Below are positions 45,679 to 56,854 of a DNA stretch of 64,000 bases, one piece after another (within the stretch, counting starts at the first letter, position 1; each line of letters opens with the position of its first letter). The stretch is from Bythopirellula polymerisocia (GTDB taxonomy: Bacteria; Planctomycetota; Planctomycetia; Pirellulales; Lacipirellulaceae): assembly GCF_007860015.1 (NCBI RefSeq), contig NZ_SJPS01000002.1, positions 310,898-374,897 of the forward strand, read 5' to 3'. The notes beneath the pieces are model-generated. The model was given only the letters and a program-made list of their open reading frames with translations, had not been told where the DNA came from and made no database searches. Position numbers and translations under genes: made by a program.

Positions 45679-45721
45679 CTCAATTAGCTATCACTCGCTC
45701 AGCCGCAAGCGGCAAATGGAG

Positions 45722-45805
45722 TGGGCCCGACTGGAGTTGAACCAGCACGCCCTTTCGGGCACATGCCCCTCAAGCATGCGCGTCTGCCAATTTCGCCACG
45801 AGCCC
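45722..45805 (-). tRNA. tRNA-Leu (GAG)
   Basis: Read on the minus strand, a 7-bp acceptor stem closes (GGGCTCG with CGGGCCC, one wobble) with discriminator A. The D-arm region GGCGAAATTGGCAGACGC, the anticodon loop TTGAGGG between CATGC and GCATG (anticodon GAG), a long variable arm GTGCCCGAAAGGGCG and the T-loop GGTTCAACTCC all fit a class II leucine tRNA of 84 bases. CCA is not encoded. Leu(GAG) reads CTC and CTT. Confidence 0.95.
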
Positions 45806-46055
45806 AGTGTCTTGCCAAACGAATTGTTTGGCGGCAGACAATCGAGTCTACCTGGAGAGCTTCCGGCGTCAAGGAGGGCAATAGCGGGGTAGCGATTCAG
45901 GCGGACGTGAATCGCTAGAGTAGCCCATTTCGCGTAGTTTTCTGCAAGCGTTAATTGGGATACAATGGCGGTAATCCCACTCAGGGTCCCCCTCCAAGTA
46001 TCTCCGCTCCCAAATCCTCGCCTGGCGGTTCTCAGTGACAAGCTACAGCCGAACT

Positions 46056-48173
46056 ATGGCAATAGATTGTGGTACAAACCGGGGGAAGTGGGGCTGCATC
46101 CTCCTTGTCTTCACTTCCTGTTGCTTGTGTCTACACTCAGCACTAGCAGAGGACCCACTGGCTCTTGCCCAGTTCCAGCAGCAGATCAAGCCCATCTTGG
46201 AAGAAAAGTGCTTTGATTGCCATGCCTACGGGATGCAAGAGGGGAGCGTTGCCTTTGACGGCTTCGAGTCGGACGAAGCATTGATTGCCAAACCTGAGTT
46301 GTGGTATCGCGCCCTTCGCATGTTGCGATCCGGACTAATGCCTCCTGCCGAGATGCCGCCGCTCTCGGGAGAAGAAATGCAACAGGTCGAAGCCTGGATT
46401 AAGTCATCCGTTTTTCATGGTGATCCCCAGAATCCCGATCCGGGACATGTGACGCTTCGACGGCTCAATCGAGTGGAATATCGCAACACGATCCGCGATC
46501 TATTTGGAGTCGAATATGATGTTCAAGAGAACTTTCCCCAGGACGATAGTGGACATGGATTTGACAACTTGGGAGAAGTACTGACCGTCTCGCCTCTGCT
46601 GTTGGAAAAATATCTGGCTGCTGCCCGGGAGATTGTTTCAAAAGCGGTGCCGAAAGAGGCAACGCCGGGTTCCGAAGAGTTTTTCCCACGTCCGATTCCG
46701 AAAGGAGCTTCTGCAAGGCGCGCGTATGCTCGAGGAATACTGAGCAAGTTCGCTTCCCGCGCCTATCGCCGACCTGTCGACAGCAATACAACGGAAGGTC
46801 TCGCTCTTCTAGCGGAGAGTGTCTATTCTCAGCCCGGCGGTACGTTTGAGGGGGGCGTGGCGGAGGCGATGGCCGCCGTGCTGACTTCGCCTCGGTTCTT
46901 GTTCCGCGAAGATTTCACTGAGCGGACCTCAGAAAATAGTGATTATGCAGAATTGGATGACTACTCACTTGCCACGCGACTGTCTTATTTTCTGTGGTCG
47001 ACGATGCCTGATGAAGAGTTGTTCCAGTTGGCGGCCGAGAACAAGTTGCGAGAAAACTTGCCTGCCCAGCTAGAACGCATGCTGAAAAGTGGAAAGGCGA
47101 TTGAATTGACCCGCAATTTTGCGGGCCAATGGCTCCGGTCTCGTGATATTGAATACGTCATCATCAATGGTCCCGAAGTAATAAGACATGACATATCGCC
47201 CGACGTGGATTTGGACAAGAAACGCAAGCGTTTTCGGCACTTACGCAGAATCCCCGATGCAGACATGACGGTAGTCGAGCGTGAAGAGCTAGAAAAAATC
47301 CGCGAAGAGTTCATCAAATTCAAACAACACTTCGAGAGCTACGAACTCAATCGCGATTTGCGTCACGCGATGCGGCAGGAAACTGAGCTTGTTTTTGAGA
47401 CCATAGTGCGGGAAGACCGGAGCGTCTTGGAGTTGCTCGAAAGTGATTACACGTTTCTCAATGAGCGGCTTGCCAAACACTACGGAATCGAAGGGGTGAA
47501 GGGCGACGAGATGCAGCGTGTAGTACTTCCTGAAGGAAGCCTGCGCGGCGGGATTCTCACACAGGGAACCATGCTGGCGGTCACTTCGAACCCGGATCGC
47601 ACCTCTCCCGTGAAGCGAGGGCTCTATATTCTCGACAACATATTGGGGACTCCACCACCCCCGCCGCCGCCGAACATACCTGACCTGGAAGATGCGGGCA
47701 GCGGAGGCGAAAAGCGAGTTTTCACCGTCGCCGAAGCGCTCGCCGTACATCGTGCGGAGCCCTTATGCAGCTCGTGCCACAATCGAATGGACCCGCTCGG
47801 ACTGGCCTTGGAGCAGTTCAACGCTTTGGGAATCATTCGTGAAACCGACCATGGCAAGCCAGTTGTTACTGCGGGAGAATTGATTACAGGCGAACAGTTT
47901 ACCGATATTCGAGAACTCAAAAGAATACTGGCGACAGAACACCGACAGGAGTTCTACCGATGTTTAACCGAGAAAATGCTCATCTACGCGCTAGGCCGTG
48001 GAATCGACTATCATGATATAGAGACGATAGATGCGATAGTCGAGCAACTGGAATCGTCGGGGGGTCGTCCTTCGGTGCTGATAAAGGGAATCGTCGATAG
48101 TGCTGCATTTCAAAAATGCCGTGTTGCAAAACCGCTCGTTGCAGAAACTAGGGGAACAGATCGTGCTTTCTAA
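46056..48173 (+). CDS. planctomycete DUF1592-type protein with cytochrome c motifs
   Basis: A 705-residue exported protein. A signal peptide (GCILLVFTSCCLCLHSALAED) is followed by a cytochrome-like domain with CFDCH near residue 52. The order then matches the DUF1587 / DUF1592 / DUF1588 / DUF1585 family common in Planctomycetes: VTLRRLNRVEYRNTIRDLFG, FASRAYRRPV, YFLWSTMPDEEL, GGILTQGTMLAVTSNPDRTSPVKRG, then CSSCHNRMDPLGLALEQFN, and a late MLIYALGRGIDYHDIETID. The enzyme activity of this family is not established. It overlaps the DUF1552 gene, its usual partner. Confidence 0.93.
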   Translation: MAIDCGTNRGKWGCILLVFTSCCLCLHSALAEDPLALAQFQQQIKPILEEKCFDCHAYGMQEGSVAFDGFESDEALIAKPELWYRALRMLRSGLMPPAEMPPLSGEEMQQVEAWIKSSVFHGDPQNPDPGHVTLRRLNRVEYRNTIRDLFGVEYDVQENFPQDDSGHGFDNLGEVLTVSPLLLEKYLAAAREIVSKAVPKEATPGSEEFFPRPIPKGASARRAYARGILSKFASRAYRRPVDSNTTEGLALLAESVYSQPGGTFEGGVAEAMAAVLTSPRFLFREDFTERTSENSDYAELDDYSLATRLSYFLWSTMPDEELFQLAAENKLRENLPAQLERMLKSGKAIELTRNFAGQWLRSRDIEYVIINGPEVIRHDISPDVDLDKKRKRFRHLRRIPDADMTVVEREELEKIREEFIKFKQHFESYELNRDLRHAMRQETELVFETIVREDRSVLELLESDYTFLNERLAKHYGIEGVKGDEMQRVVLPEGSLRGGILTQGTMLAVTSNPDRTSPVKRGLYILDNILGTPPPPPPPNIPDLEDAGSGGEKRVFTVAEALAVHRAEPLCSSCHNRMDPLGLALEQFNALGIIRETDHGKPVVTAGELITGEQFTDIRELKRILATEHRQEFYRCLTEKMLIYALGRGIDYHDIETIDAIVEQLESSGGRPSVLIKGIVDSAAFQKCRVAKPLVAETRGTDRAF

Positions 48174-49539
48174 CAACGTTCATTCGCAGGTTAATCGACG
48201 CCATTTTCTGCGCAATGTGGGTGTCAACATTGCACTGCCTGGGTTTGTCTCGTTTGGGGGGAGCAAGCTCTTTGCGGCTGAGCAATCGACTGCCAACCTG
48301 GCGACGACGGCCAGCGGTGCTCCGTTGCGAACGGCGTTTATCTATTTTCCTAACGGCGCAATCCCTGCCCAGTGGTGGCCTGCAGAACAGGGAAGTGTCC
48401 CGCGACTAGCCGGCAGCCTGGCCCCGTTGGATAAGTTGAAGCAGCAATTGCAGATACTTGGTGGGCTGGATCAGGTGAATGCCGAAGGGGGAGCGGATGG
48501 GGCCGGCGATCATGCCCGGGGCAGCTCAGTGTTCTTGACCGGGGTCCGTTTGAACAAGAGTGCCACCGATATTCGCGCTGGGGTCTCGATTGATCAGGCC
48601 ATTGCCGAGCAAGCCGGTCAGCAAACACTGTTTCCTTCACTTGAAATGACCTGTGATGCACAGCGGCAGTCTGGTAGTTGCGACTCCGGCTATGCATGTG
48701 CCTATCAATTTAATATCTCGTGGAAATCGCCGACCCAGCCAATGCCTCCTGAGTCGAATCCCAGGCTTATGTTCGAGCGGCTTTTTGGGAGCGGCCATTC
48801 GGAAGAGCGGGCCAAGAACCTCGCCCGCAGAAGGGTCCAACAACAGTCGATTCTCGATTATGTCCTGGCAGACGCTCGTGAGATGCACAATCGGCTGGCC
48901 GCACGAGACCGAGAAAAACTCGATCAATATCTCAACGGAGTCCGAGAAATCGAGCAGCGGCTCGAAAGGGCTGAACGACTTGCAGCAGAGGAGGGACCTC
49001 AGATTGAGGCTCCGGCAGGTATTTCGCAGGATATCGCCGAACATGTTGGCGTGACATTTGACATGCTTCTATTGGCATTTCAATCGGACCTGACACGTGT
49101 GGCAACTCTTATGCTGGCCCACGACGGCAGCAATCGCGCGTTTGATCATATCGGCATTACCGAAGGCCATCATGATCTGTCGCACCATCAAAATAATGCC
49201 GAAAAGATCGAGAAAATTGCCAAAATTGATCGCTGGTATGTCGAGCAATTCGCCAAATTTCTCGACAAACTTCAAAACACGCCGGATACCGATGGAAATT
49301 CGCTTCTGCACAATTCGATGATCGTCTATGGCAGCGGCAACGCCGACGGCAATCGCCACACGCATTCCAATCTCCCAATCGTTCTAGCCGGCGGCGGCGG
49401 AGGGTCACTCACACCAGGCCGTTATCAGCACCATGGTTCTCAACCGCTCTGCAACCTGTACCTCACCCTGGCAGATCGCATGGGAGTACAAGGCCTAGAC
49501 CGCTTCGGTGATTCGACGGGGCGACTTGAAGACGTGTGA
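48163..49539 (+). CDS. DUF1552 protein exported by the Tat pathway
   Basis: A 458-residue partner of the DUF1592 protein, almost always found directly next to it. The start chosen is a GTG preceded by AGGGGAAC, giving a twin-arginine signal (NRRHFLRNVGVN, Arg12-Arg13) and 11 bases of overlap with the upstream gene. Typical segments are YFPNGAIPAQWWPAEQG, GDHARGSSVFLTGVR, GVSIDQAIAEQAG and HHQNNAEKIEKIAKIDRWYV. Tat export suggests folding in the cytoplasm, often with a cofactor. Function not established. Confidence 0.92.
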   Translation: MLSNNVHSQVNRRHFLRNVGVNIALPGFVSFGGSKLFAAEQSTANLATTASGAPLRTAFIYFPNGAIPAQWWPAEQGSVPRLAGSLAPLDKLKQQLQILGGLDQVNAEGGADGAGDHARGSSVFLTGVRLNKSATDIRAGVSIDQAIAEQAGQQTLFPSLEMTCDAQRQSGSCDSGYACAYQFNISWKSPTQPMPPESNPRLMFERLFGSGHSEERAKNLARRRVQQQSILDYVLADAREMHNRLAARDREKLDQYLNGVREIEQRLERAERLAAEEGPQIEAPAGISQDIAEHVGVTFDMLLLAFQSDLTRVATLMLAHDGSNRAFDHIGITEGHHDLSHHQNNAEKIEKIAKIDRWYVEQFAKFLDKLQNTPDTDGNSLLHNSMIVYGSGNADGNRHTHSNLPIVLAGGGGGSLTPGRYQHHGSQPLCNLYLTLADRMGVQGLDRFGDSTGRLEDV

Positions 49540-49559
49540 GTTTTGCACTCCTACTCGAC

Positions 49560-52274
49560 TCACTCACTTTGCTCTGGCCCATTCGGAGCAGATGGTTCTG
49601 ATGTATCAAGCAACTCTGAGAGAACTTCCTCGTCGGAGGTTTCCTCCTGTGGAACACGGACAACAGCGGTGAGAGTGTCCCCTTCGTCGAGGGTCATGAT
49701 TCGCACCCCCTGAGTGTTGCGGCCAATGGGATTGAAGTCGCTTACCTTCACGCGCTGAATCTTTCCGCGAGCGGTCATCATCATCAATTCGTCGTGATCG
49801 TCGACCCGCACAATATCTACCACCGGTCCGTTACGTTCGGTGGTCTTGATATCACGGACTCCCTTGCCGCCGCGATTCTGCGTGCGATAACGGAAGGAGC
49901 TGCTGGTTTCGTCTTCAGATTCTGCACCTTCTGAATCAGCTTCCCCTTCGTCTGGGACGGCGTTGGGCCCAAAGGGGGTTCGCTTACCGTAGCCGTTGGC
50001 ACATGCGGTGAGCAGCGTGGCATCGGGGTCGGCGACCACCATACCCACTAGCGTGTCCCCCTTCGAGAGCTTGATGCCTTTAACACCGCTCGTGTTGCGG
50101 CCCATAGGTCGGGCGTCGGACTCGTTGAAGCGAATTGCCATTCCCTTAGCAGTGGAGAGGACAACTTCGTCGCCGCTCTTAGTGATCGCCACATCGACCA
50201 ACTCATCGTCCTCGCGAAGCTTGAGCGCGATAATTCCACTCTTCAAGGGGCGTCTGTACGCCTTGAGCTCGGTTTTTTTCACCAGGCCCTGCCGAGTGGC
50301 CATCATCAGATAGTGATCTGGCAAATCAAAATCGCGGACTGCCCGGCAGTCAGTAATGCTCTCATCCTCGGCCAGATTTAAAAGATTCACGACCGCCCGA
50401 CCTTTGGCATCTCGGGAAAGTTGCGGCAAGTTGTACACTTTCTGCCAATAGACCTTGCCCTTAGATGTGAAAAACAACAGATAGTCATGAGTGCTGGTGA
50501 CGAACAAGTGCTCAACTGGATCGTCTTCGTCAACCTTGGCACCTTTAATTCCCTTTCCTCCCCGGCGCTGGGCACGATATACACTCGATGGCGTACGCTT
50601 GATGTAGCCGTTGTGCGATATAGAAACGACCATCTGCTCTTCCTCGATCAGGTCTTCCAGATCAACATCGCCCAGCTCTTCGTTCGATATCTCTGTGCGG
50701 CGAGGGTCCGAGTGTTTCGCGATCAGCATCTCGCAATCTTCACGAATAATGCTGCGAATCTTTTCCTGGTCGGCCAAGATGCCAGCGTACTCGATGATTT
50801 CTTCAAGCAGTTTGGCGTGCTCCTCGGCAAGCTTCTCTTGTTCGAGGTTGACCAATTGCCCCAAGGTCATGCGCAAAATTGCATCGGCTTGCACAGGGGT
50901 AAGTGAATACTCTTCGGCAATGCCGCGTTCCTCTTGAAATTGGGTGTAACCATCGTCCCCTAATGCTCGTTTTAGTAGAGCACCAGGGGTCTTGATCGCC
51001 ATCAAAGCCTGCTTGGCCTCGGGCTGGGTCTTGGACGCCCGAATAACTCGGATCACTTCATCGATATTGGCATGTGCGAGCAAGAGACCCTGAACGGTAT
51101 GCTTGCGTTTGCGGGCCTTGGAGAGCAGGAATAGTGTGCGGCGGCGGATGACCGTTTCACGGTGGCGGATAAATTCGCCCAGCATTTCCTTGAGCGTTAG
51201 CACGCGGGGTTTGCCGTCTACCAACGAGAGGAAAATCACCGAAAAAGTCTCTTGCAGGGGCGAAAACTTGTAGAGCTGGTTCAGCACCACATCGGGGTCT
51301 GCGTCACGCTTCAGCTCCAGGATCAGCCGCACAGGCTCTTTGAGATCGCTCTCATTGCGAGTGGCTGCGATTCCAGGAATTTTTCCATCCTGTGCCAGTT
51401 GGGCGATCCGTTCCTCGACCCGGTCGCGGGCCTGTTGGTAAGGGATTTCGTGAATGATGATGCGGGTCCGCTTGCCTGATTCTTCGATCGACGTACGCGC
51501 GCGAACGACAATAGTGCTCCGGCCCGTCTCGTAGCCCTTCCAAATTGATGATCGGCCGCAGATGATACCACCGGTAGGAAAGTCCGGCCCAGGGACATGC
51601 TCCATCAATTCCTGAACCGTGATTTCAGGATTGTCCAACAGCGCAATCACGCCACTACAGACTTCACCCAGATTGTGCGGCGGAATGCTGGTTGCCATGC
51701 CCACCGCGATACCGTTGGCACCATTTACTAACAGATTAGGAAATTTAGCCGGCAGAACAGTCGGCTCGGTATGCCGCTCGTCGTAGGTGGGAACGAAATC
51801 CACCGTATCAAGCTTGAGATCGTCGAGCATCAACGCGGCAAACGGGGACATTCGGGCTTCGGTATATCGCATGGCTGCCGGAGGAAGTCCAGCGATCGAG
51901 CCAAAGTTCCCCTGCTTGTCAATCAGCACATGCCGCATATTCCATTCCTGGGCCATGCGGACTAGCGTCGGATAGATGACGCTCTCGCCATGGGGATGGT
52001 AGTTACCGCTCGTGTCACCGGAGATCTTGGCACACTTCACTCGACCTGCTCCGGGAGTGAGATTCAGATCATTCATCGCCACCAAGATGCGGCGCTGAGA
52101 GGGCTTGAGCCCATCGCGCACGTCGGGCAGAGCACGGCTCACAATCACGCTCATCGCGTAGGTGAGGTAGCTATCCTTGAGCTCATCTTCGATAGGCAAA
52201 TCGATTAGCCGAGCGGCAATTGCGTACGCGGGATCGAAGGAGGGTTCGCGGGGTTCATTCGAGTCAGTCGACAC
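49560..52274 (-). CDS. gyrA: DNA gyrase subunit A
   Basis: Cuts and rejoins DNA strands to introduce negative supercoils, 904 residues. The catalytic tyrosine is in [11 protein letters not shown] (Tyr137). The quinolone-determining region reads [17 protein letters not shown]: the Ser83 equivalent (Ser98) is kept, but the Asp87 position carries Pro102. The C-terminal beta-pinwheel has repeated blades with the GyrA-box-like QRRGGKG, and an acidic insert ([15 protein letters not shown]) near residues 770-790. A gyrB is not in the window. Confidence 0.96.
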   Translation of the reverse strand: MSTDSNEPREPSFDPAYAIAARLIDLPIEDELKDSYLTYAMSVIVSRALPDVRDGLKPSQRRILVAMNDLNLTPGAGRVKCAKISGDTSGNYHPHGESVIYPTLVRMAQEWNMRHVLIDKQGNFGSIAGLPPAAMRYTEARMSPFAALMLDDLKLDTVDFVPTYDERHTEPTVLPAKFPNLLVNGANGIAVGMATSIPPHNLGEVCSGVIALLDNPEITVQELMEHVPGPDFPTGGIICGRSSIWKGYETGRSTIVVRARTSIEESGKRTRIIIHEIPYQQARDRVEERIAQLAQDGKIPGIAATRNESDLKEPVRLILELKRDADPDVVLNQLYKFSPLQETFSVIFLSLVDGKPRVLTLKEMLGEFIRHRETVIRRRTLFLLSKARKRKHTVQGLLLAHANIDEVIRVIRASKTQPEAKQALMAIKTPGALLKRALGDDGYTQFQEERGIAEEYSLTPVQADAILRMTLGQLVNLEQEKLAEEHAKLLEEIIEYAGILADQEKIRSIIREDCEMLIAKHSDPRRTEISNEELGDVDLEDLIEEEQMVVSISHNGYIKRTPSSVYRAQRRGGKGIKGAKVDEDDPVEHLFVTSTHDYLLFFTSKGKVYWQKVYNLPQLSRDAKGRAVVNLLNLAEDESITDCRAVRDFDLPDHYLMMATRQGLVKKTELKAYRRPLKSGIIALKLREDDELVDVAITKSGDEVVLSTAKGMAIRFNESDARPMGRNTSGVKGIKLSKGDTLVGMVVADPDATLLTACANGYGKRTPFGPNAVPDEGEADSEGAESEDETSSSFRYRTQNRGGKGVRDIKTTERNGPVVDIVRVDDHDELMMMTARGKIQRVKVSDFNPIGRNTQGVRIMTLDEGDTLTAVVRVPQEETSDEEVLSELLDTSEPSAPNGPEQSE

Positions 52275-52423
52275 GTGGAGGAGTCCTTTCGCATCAAGAA
52301 AAACGCTACTTTAGATTCAGCGTAGCCGCGATGCAAAGCACCGCAGGGCACACCCTGTAAAAGCAGAAATTTTACCAGTTTTCGCACCACTCAACAACGG
52401 GCCGAAAATCTCGCAATCGGACT
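52275..52423. other. intergenic gap between gyrA and the DUF1080 fusion gene
   Basis: About 149 bases upstream of gyrA. I see no clear promoter and no terminator hairpin. Confidence 0.4.
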
Positions 52424-55400
52424 CTATTTTCCCACGGACATCAGGTAGGCCACGAGGTCTTTTAGCTCTTCCTTATTGAGTGGGTCGATAAGGCCCACCG
52501 GCATCTGAGAAATGTTAGAAGGGACTATTTCTTCTACTTCTTCTCGTTTGATGATTGTAGGAGGCGCATCTGGGTCCTCAGTGAATACATGATACGCGTC
52601 TTCGAACTCGATCACACGTCCCGTGACGAGCAAGCCATCGGCGGTCTGGACTCGCTGAGAACCATATTGATCGGAGATCACCTTGCTCGGTTCCAGAAGC
52701 GAATCAAGCAGATCGGAGAGCGAATACTTATTGGCAACAGTCGAAAGGTCGGGGCCAATCGCTCCCCCCTCGCCACGAAAACGATGGCACTTGGCACACG
52801 ACGTCGCATGAAACAAATTACGGCCACGCTCTTTGTCGCGTCTTTTCAGGTCACCGCTCAAAACTGCCAATGCTTCTGCCTTGGTCCATGGGTGTCCTGG
52901 CCCAACGGGGGAAGTGGACTGGAATGTTTCACCAGATAGAGGCTGCTCCACTATCGCTTCTAATGCAACTTGCTCCGGGGGCGAACAGTTAGCCAAAGCT
53001 TCGTCGCGAATATTGTTCAAAAAGCCAGTATAGCTCGCGCCCCCGAGATGTTTGGCCGCTTCCGAAAAGAACTGGAAGTACTTGCGCCGCTGTTGAAGCG
53101 TCCAGTCACTTTTAACATTCCGCAACACAAAGGCATAATGGATTGCGCGGAGTGGTGTCATGTCGTCCATCATGGCTTGAATCGGCTCGCCATAGGTTTC
53201 GTTCCGCTGAATAAGCGTGGCCCATTCAGGGATCGGCTCCGGGCCACACTGTTCCATTAGGTCCAATGTTTTTGAAACCACTGACGAGTCGCCTAGATAA
53301 ACCAACAACTGGACCAACTCACGATTGAGACGATCCTTTGAAACGGGCGCAGGATAAAGCGGGCTCCATTTGTCGATCAAACCTTGCCGGGTTTTTTCAT
53401 CCGGTTCTCCGAGCCGAATAAACACCAGCGCATAGGTGCGCAGCAAAGCGAGCTGATCTAGCTCGCTGAGAGCACCAAGATCGATCTGGTCGAGCGCTGC
53501 CAGGGTCGGTGCTTCGTCGCTGGGCTCCCCCTGCCGGGCCAAAGCCATCAGGGCCGTAATCGCAGTACGAGGATCGGACTGAGAGAGTGCTCGCTCTCGC
53601 CATGTCTCAACTGGCTGAGACTCCAACGCAATTCGGGCAGCATAGCGAATAAATCGATCCGGGTTATCTAGGTTGGCGAAGATAAGTTCGAGGTCACCTC
53701 CGCTGTTACCATGCATCGCTTCGAGCTTGTGGCGTAAAGCTCTCAAATCGCTGCCTGACGCATCCCTGGCAGAAACGGGAGTTGTCTGCTCATCTCCTAC
53801 ATAGGTCACTCGATAGAGGGCCGACTGCACGCCACGCCCACCGACTGTGAAGTACATGGCCCCATCGGTGCCGACTACAGCGTCGGTGACAGGTAATGGT
53901 CTGCCAGTGATGAACTCCTCAGGCTGACCTCGATAACTCGCACCATCAGGTGTAAGGTGGACCGCATAGATGGTGCCGAACGTCCAGTCTAGAAGATACA
54001 ACGCCTCCTGATATTTTGCAGGAAACTTAGCGCCGTAGCCGAAGACAATCCCAGTTGGCGAACCGGGACCGAGGTCTACTATGGGAGGAAGCGAATCTTC
54101 GTAATACGCTGGCCATTTTCCGGTGCCGCTCCGCCAACCAAATTCACTGCCGCTGGTGGCATGCACCAAACGTGTAGGACGATACCAGGGCATGCCAAGG
54201 TCCCATTCCATGTCGGCATCGTAGGCAAACAATTCTCCATCGGCGTTGAAAGCGATATCGTACTCGTTGCGATAGCCACTGCTGACGATTTCAGCGTTCT
54301 TGCCCTCTTGGTCTAGCTGGCAGATCCAACCTCCAGGGGCGAGGATCCCTGCCGCATGACCGCGGGCATCCAACTGCCTCGGGAGCAATAGGTCTTCACC
54401 CCAATTCATTGGCATTCTACTATCGACTATCTCCGGTGGGACCATAGTGTGATTGCCACATGCCAAATACAGCGACCTGCCGTCCGGGGAGAGCACCACA
54501 GCATGTGGGCCATGCTCGCCTTTGCCAGGAATCTTTAGCAGATACTCGTCGTAATCTATCAACCCGTCGCTATCGGAATCCGTCAAGCGATGCAATCCGT
54601 AACCGGACGATCCATTGACCACCGCGTAGAGTGCATCAAAAGCCCATACAAGACCTTGCGCCCCGCTTAACTCGACCGGCAGCTTTTGAACCTGGGCTTG
54701 CTCCGAAGTGCCTGGCTTTCCCGGCGTGATCAAAAATAGCCCAGCATCTTGCTGATCGGAGGCTATCAAGCGTCCCCGATCATCCTTAGTAAGCGAGACC
54801 CAGGACCCCATCGAAGGGGGAACCTCGAACACTTTTTCAACTTGGAAACCGTTTGCTATCGATTCAATTTCTGGTGGCGTATCATGATCTAAATCCTGCA
54901 CTCCTTGATCGGTAGTTTCTTCAGCACTGTTTTCGTCTGCCACATTCTCTAACTTCTCGAGCAGAATGTCCTTAAAAAACACCGTCATCGGGGGCCCAGC
55001 GTGTACTTGCAGGGCGATGATTCCGCGATCAAGCTTCTTCTTGTGGTTGTCGGTGACATCCACAGTCACTTTGCCATCGACCTTGTGAATGAGATGATTG
55101 CCACGAGCGATGATCTCATAGTCGTGCCACTGCGAAATATCGACGGGGGTCGGATCCGTTGTCTTACCAACAACTTTCAGTTGGCCTGTTTCCTCGTCAA
55201 CGACAACTTTTTGCCCTCGCGTGGCAACAATCCCCCGTCCTGTCCCTTCGCTATACAACATGGCCAGGTATTCGGGGTTCGCATGCATATCCGCTTGGTA
55301 GCCAATAACCTTCCATGTCTTAGGATCGGCTAGCGTGCTACGATACTGAACCCCTGAGTTGTTGTCGCCTTTCAGTCTTGCCTTGTATGTCAAACGAAAA

Positions 55401-55639
55401 TCGCCAACTTCTCCTCCTTGCCAGACAAGGAATGTGTTCGCTGCGACGGGGTTGTCGACCGTTGAACCGACGATTTGACCGTCTATTACCGACCAAACCT
55501 TTTCATTGCCAGACCACCCCTCCAGATCTTGGCCATCGAAAAGTGACTGCTCTTCGGCTCCTCTCAATGGGATTGCATGACAACTTGCGATTAGTAGCAC
55601 AGAGCAGGCCCAAGAGTTCGTGCGTTTCCCAAAAATCAT
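52424..55639 (-). CDS. DUF1080 / beta-propeller / cytochrome c fusion protein
   Basis: A 1071-residue exported protein. After a signal peptide (ACSVLLIASCHAIPLRGAEE) comes a DUF1080 (3-keto-glucoside hydrolase-like, concanavalin fold) domain with SLFDGQDLEGW and NNSGVQYRS. A PVC-type dehydrogenase beta-propeller covers about residues 270-630 (GHAAGILAPGGWICQ, PTGIVFGYGAKFP, YFTVGGRG). An alpha-helical region follows, and a C-terminal heme-binding cytochrome c-like domain has CAKCHRFRGEGGAIGPDLS near residue 948. It is the first of a set of carbohydrate-related genes on the minus strand. Electron transfer from an oxidised sugar is an inference. Confidence 0.88.
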   Translation of the reverse strand: MIFGKRTNSWACSVLLIASCHAIPLRGAEEQSLFDGQDLEGWSGNEKVWSVIDGQIVGSTVDNPVAANTFLVWQGGEVGDFRLTYKARLKGDNNSGVQYRSTLADPKTWKVIGYQADMHANPEYLAMLYSEGTGRGIVATRGQKVVVDEETGQLKVVGKTTDPTPVDISQWHDYEIIARGNHLIHKVDGKVTVDVTDNHKKKLDRGIIALQVHAGPPMTVFFKDILLEKLENVADENSAEETTDQGVQDLDHDTPPEIESIANGFQVEKVFEVPPSMGSWVSLTKDDRGRLIASDQQDAGLFLITPGKPGTSEQAQVQKLPVELSGAQGLVWAFDALYAVVNGSSGYGLHRLTDSDSDGLIDYDEYLLKIPGKGEHGPHAVVLSPDGRSLYLACGNHTMVPPEIVDSRMPMNWGEDLLLPRQLDARGHAAGILAPGGWICQLDQEGKNAEIVSSGYRNEYDIAFNADGELFAYDADMEWDLGMPWYRPTRLVHATSGSEFGWRSGTGKWPAYYEDSLPPIVDLGPGSPTGIVFGYGAKFPAKYQEALYLLDWTFGTIYAVHLTPDGASYRGQPEEFITGRPLPVTDAVVGTDGAMYFTVGGRGVQSALYRVTYVGDEQTTPVSARDASGSDLRALRHKLEAMHGNSGGDLELIFANLDNPDRFIRYAARIALESQPVETWRERALSQSDPRTAITALMALARQGEPSDEAPTLAALDQIDLGALSELDQLALLRTYALVFIRLGEPDEKTRQGLIDKWSPLYPAPVSKDRLNRELVQLLVYLGDSSVVSKTLDLMEQCGPEPIPEWATLIQRNETYGEPIQAMMDDMTPLRAIHYAFVLRNVKSDWTLQQRRKYFQFFSEAAKHLGGASYTGFLNNIRDEALANCSPPEQVALEAIVEQPLSGETFQSTSPVGPGHPWTKAEALAVLSGDLKRRDKERGRNLFHATSCAKCHRFRGEGGAIGPDLSTVANKYSLSDLLDSLLEPSKVISDQYGSQRVQTADGLLVTGRVIEFEDAYHVFTEDPDAPPTIIKREEVEEIVPSNISQMPVGLIDPLNKEELKDLVAYLMSVGK

Positions 55640-55673
55640 TGGATTATATCTCGCAGATGCAATTGACTTTGTT

Positions 55674-56813
55674 TTATTTGATAGAAACCCATTCACGTGT
55701 CTTACCCGACTGCAGAACTGCTTCGCAGACGGCTTGTGTCTGGAGTGCACTACGAAAATCGGGTTGGCAGGGTTCCCCTTGTTCCAGACTACCAAGAAAA
55801 TCAGCCACTTGATGGACGAAACTATGCTCGTAACCGATGCTCAGCCCTGGAACCCACCAATGATTCATATACGGCATTTCACCCTCGGTAACGTGGATCG
55901 TACGCCAGCCACGCACGATGGAGTCCTTTCCATGCTCAAAGTATTCGAGTCGATTCAGGTCGTGTAAATCCCAACGAATCGAGGCGTTCTCGCCATTGAT
56001 TTCAAAGGTAAACAGGGCTTTATGACCCCGTGCGTAGCGGGTTGATTCAAACATGCCCAATGAGCCGTTCTCGAAATGGCAGAGAAACGCACACGCGTCA
56101 TCGATCCCTACTGGTTGCACCTGCCCCGTATCGGCGTGCACACGCTCTTTGACGAAGGTTTCAGTCATCGCGCTGACGTCCTTGATTTTTCCATTGAGCC
56201 AAAGGGCTGTATCGATGCAATGGGAAAGCAAGTCGCCAGTGACACCCGAACCTGCCGCAGTCGAATCAAGGCGCCAGGTCGCGGTACCCCCTTGTGGCAC
56301 GTCGCTGGAGATGGTCCAGTCCTGAAGAAAGTTTGCCCGAAAATGGTAGATACGTCCTAGCCTACCTGAGTCAATGAGTTGCTTGGCCAAAGTGATGGCA
56401 GGAATGCGCCGGTAGTTGTACCACACCGTGTTGGCAACTCCCGCAGACTCAACGGCCTCGCACATCTCTTTGCCTTCAGCCGTGGTGATCGACAGAGGCT
56501 TTTCACAGAGAATCATCTTACCAGCTGCGGCTGCTGCCAGGGCAATCTCTTTGTGAAGGTTGTTGGGAACACATATGTCTACCGCGTCGATATCGGGGCG
56601 GCATACGAGACTACGCCAATCCGTTTCGTGCGATGCATAACCCCATTGGTCCCCAAACGCTTTCACTTTCTCGGCATCGCGACCGCAAACTGCCTGCAAG
56701 ACGGGACGGTAGGCTAAATCCGGAAAGAAATCATTGACACGCTTGTATGCATTCGTATGTGCACGAGCCATGAATCCATAGCCAACCATGCCTATCGCTA
56801 AAGGTTTAATCAC
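55674..56813 (-). CDS. Gfo/Idh/MocA-family oxidoreductase
   Basis: A 379-residue NAD(P)-dependent sugar dehydrogenase-like enzyme. The Rossmann motif [12 protein letters not shown] is near residue 9, [17 protein letters not shown] follows, and the EKPLS motif holds the catalytic lysine. [19 protein letters not shown] matches the substrate domain. The start is probably the GTG preceded by GAGG; a longer frame would run into the end of the upstream gene. It lies 41 bases after the TIM-barrel gene. Confidence 0.9.
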   Translation of the reverse strand: MIKPLAIGMVGYGFMARAHTNAYKRVNDFFPDLAYRPVLQAVCGRDAEKVKAFGDQWGYASHETDWRSLVCRPDIDAVDICVPNNLHKEIALAAAAAGKMILCEKPLSITTAEGKEMCEAVESAGVANTVWYNYRRIPAITLAKQLIDSGRLGRIYHFRANFLQDWTISSDVPQGGTATWRLDSTAAGSGVTGDLLSHCIDTALWLNGKIKDVSAMTETFVKERVHADTGQVQPVGIDDACAFLCHFENGSLGMFESTRYARGHKALFTFEINGENASIRWDLHDLNRLEYFEHGKDSIVRGWRTIHVTEGEMPYMNHWWVPGLSIGYEHSFVHQVADFLGSLEQGEPCQPDFRSALQTQAVCEAVLQSGKTREWVSIK

Positions 56814-56854
56814 AGCTTGATAATCCTCGTTCGTAATCGTGGTATCTCTTTGTC

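Noticed and set aside
45815..45831. Palindrome CCAAAC...GTTTGG next to the tRNA
   Set aside because: Six-base arms only; too short to argue for function.
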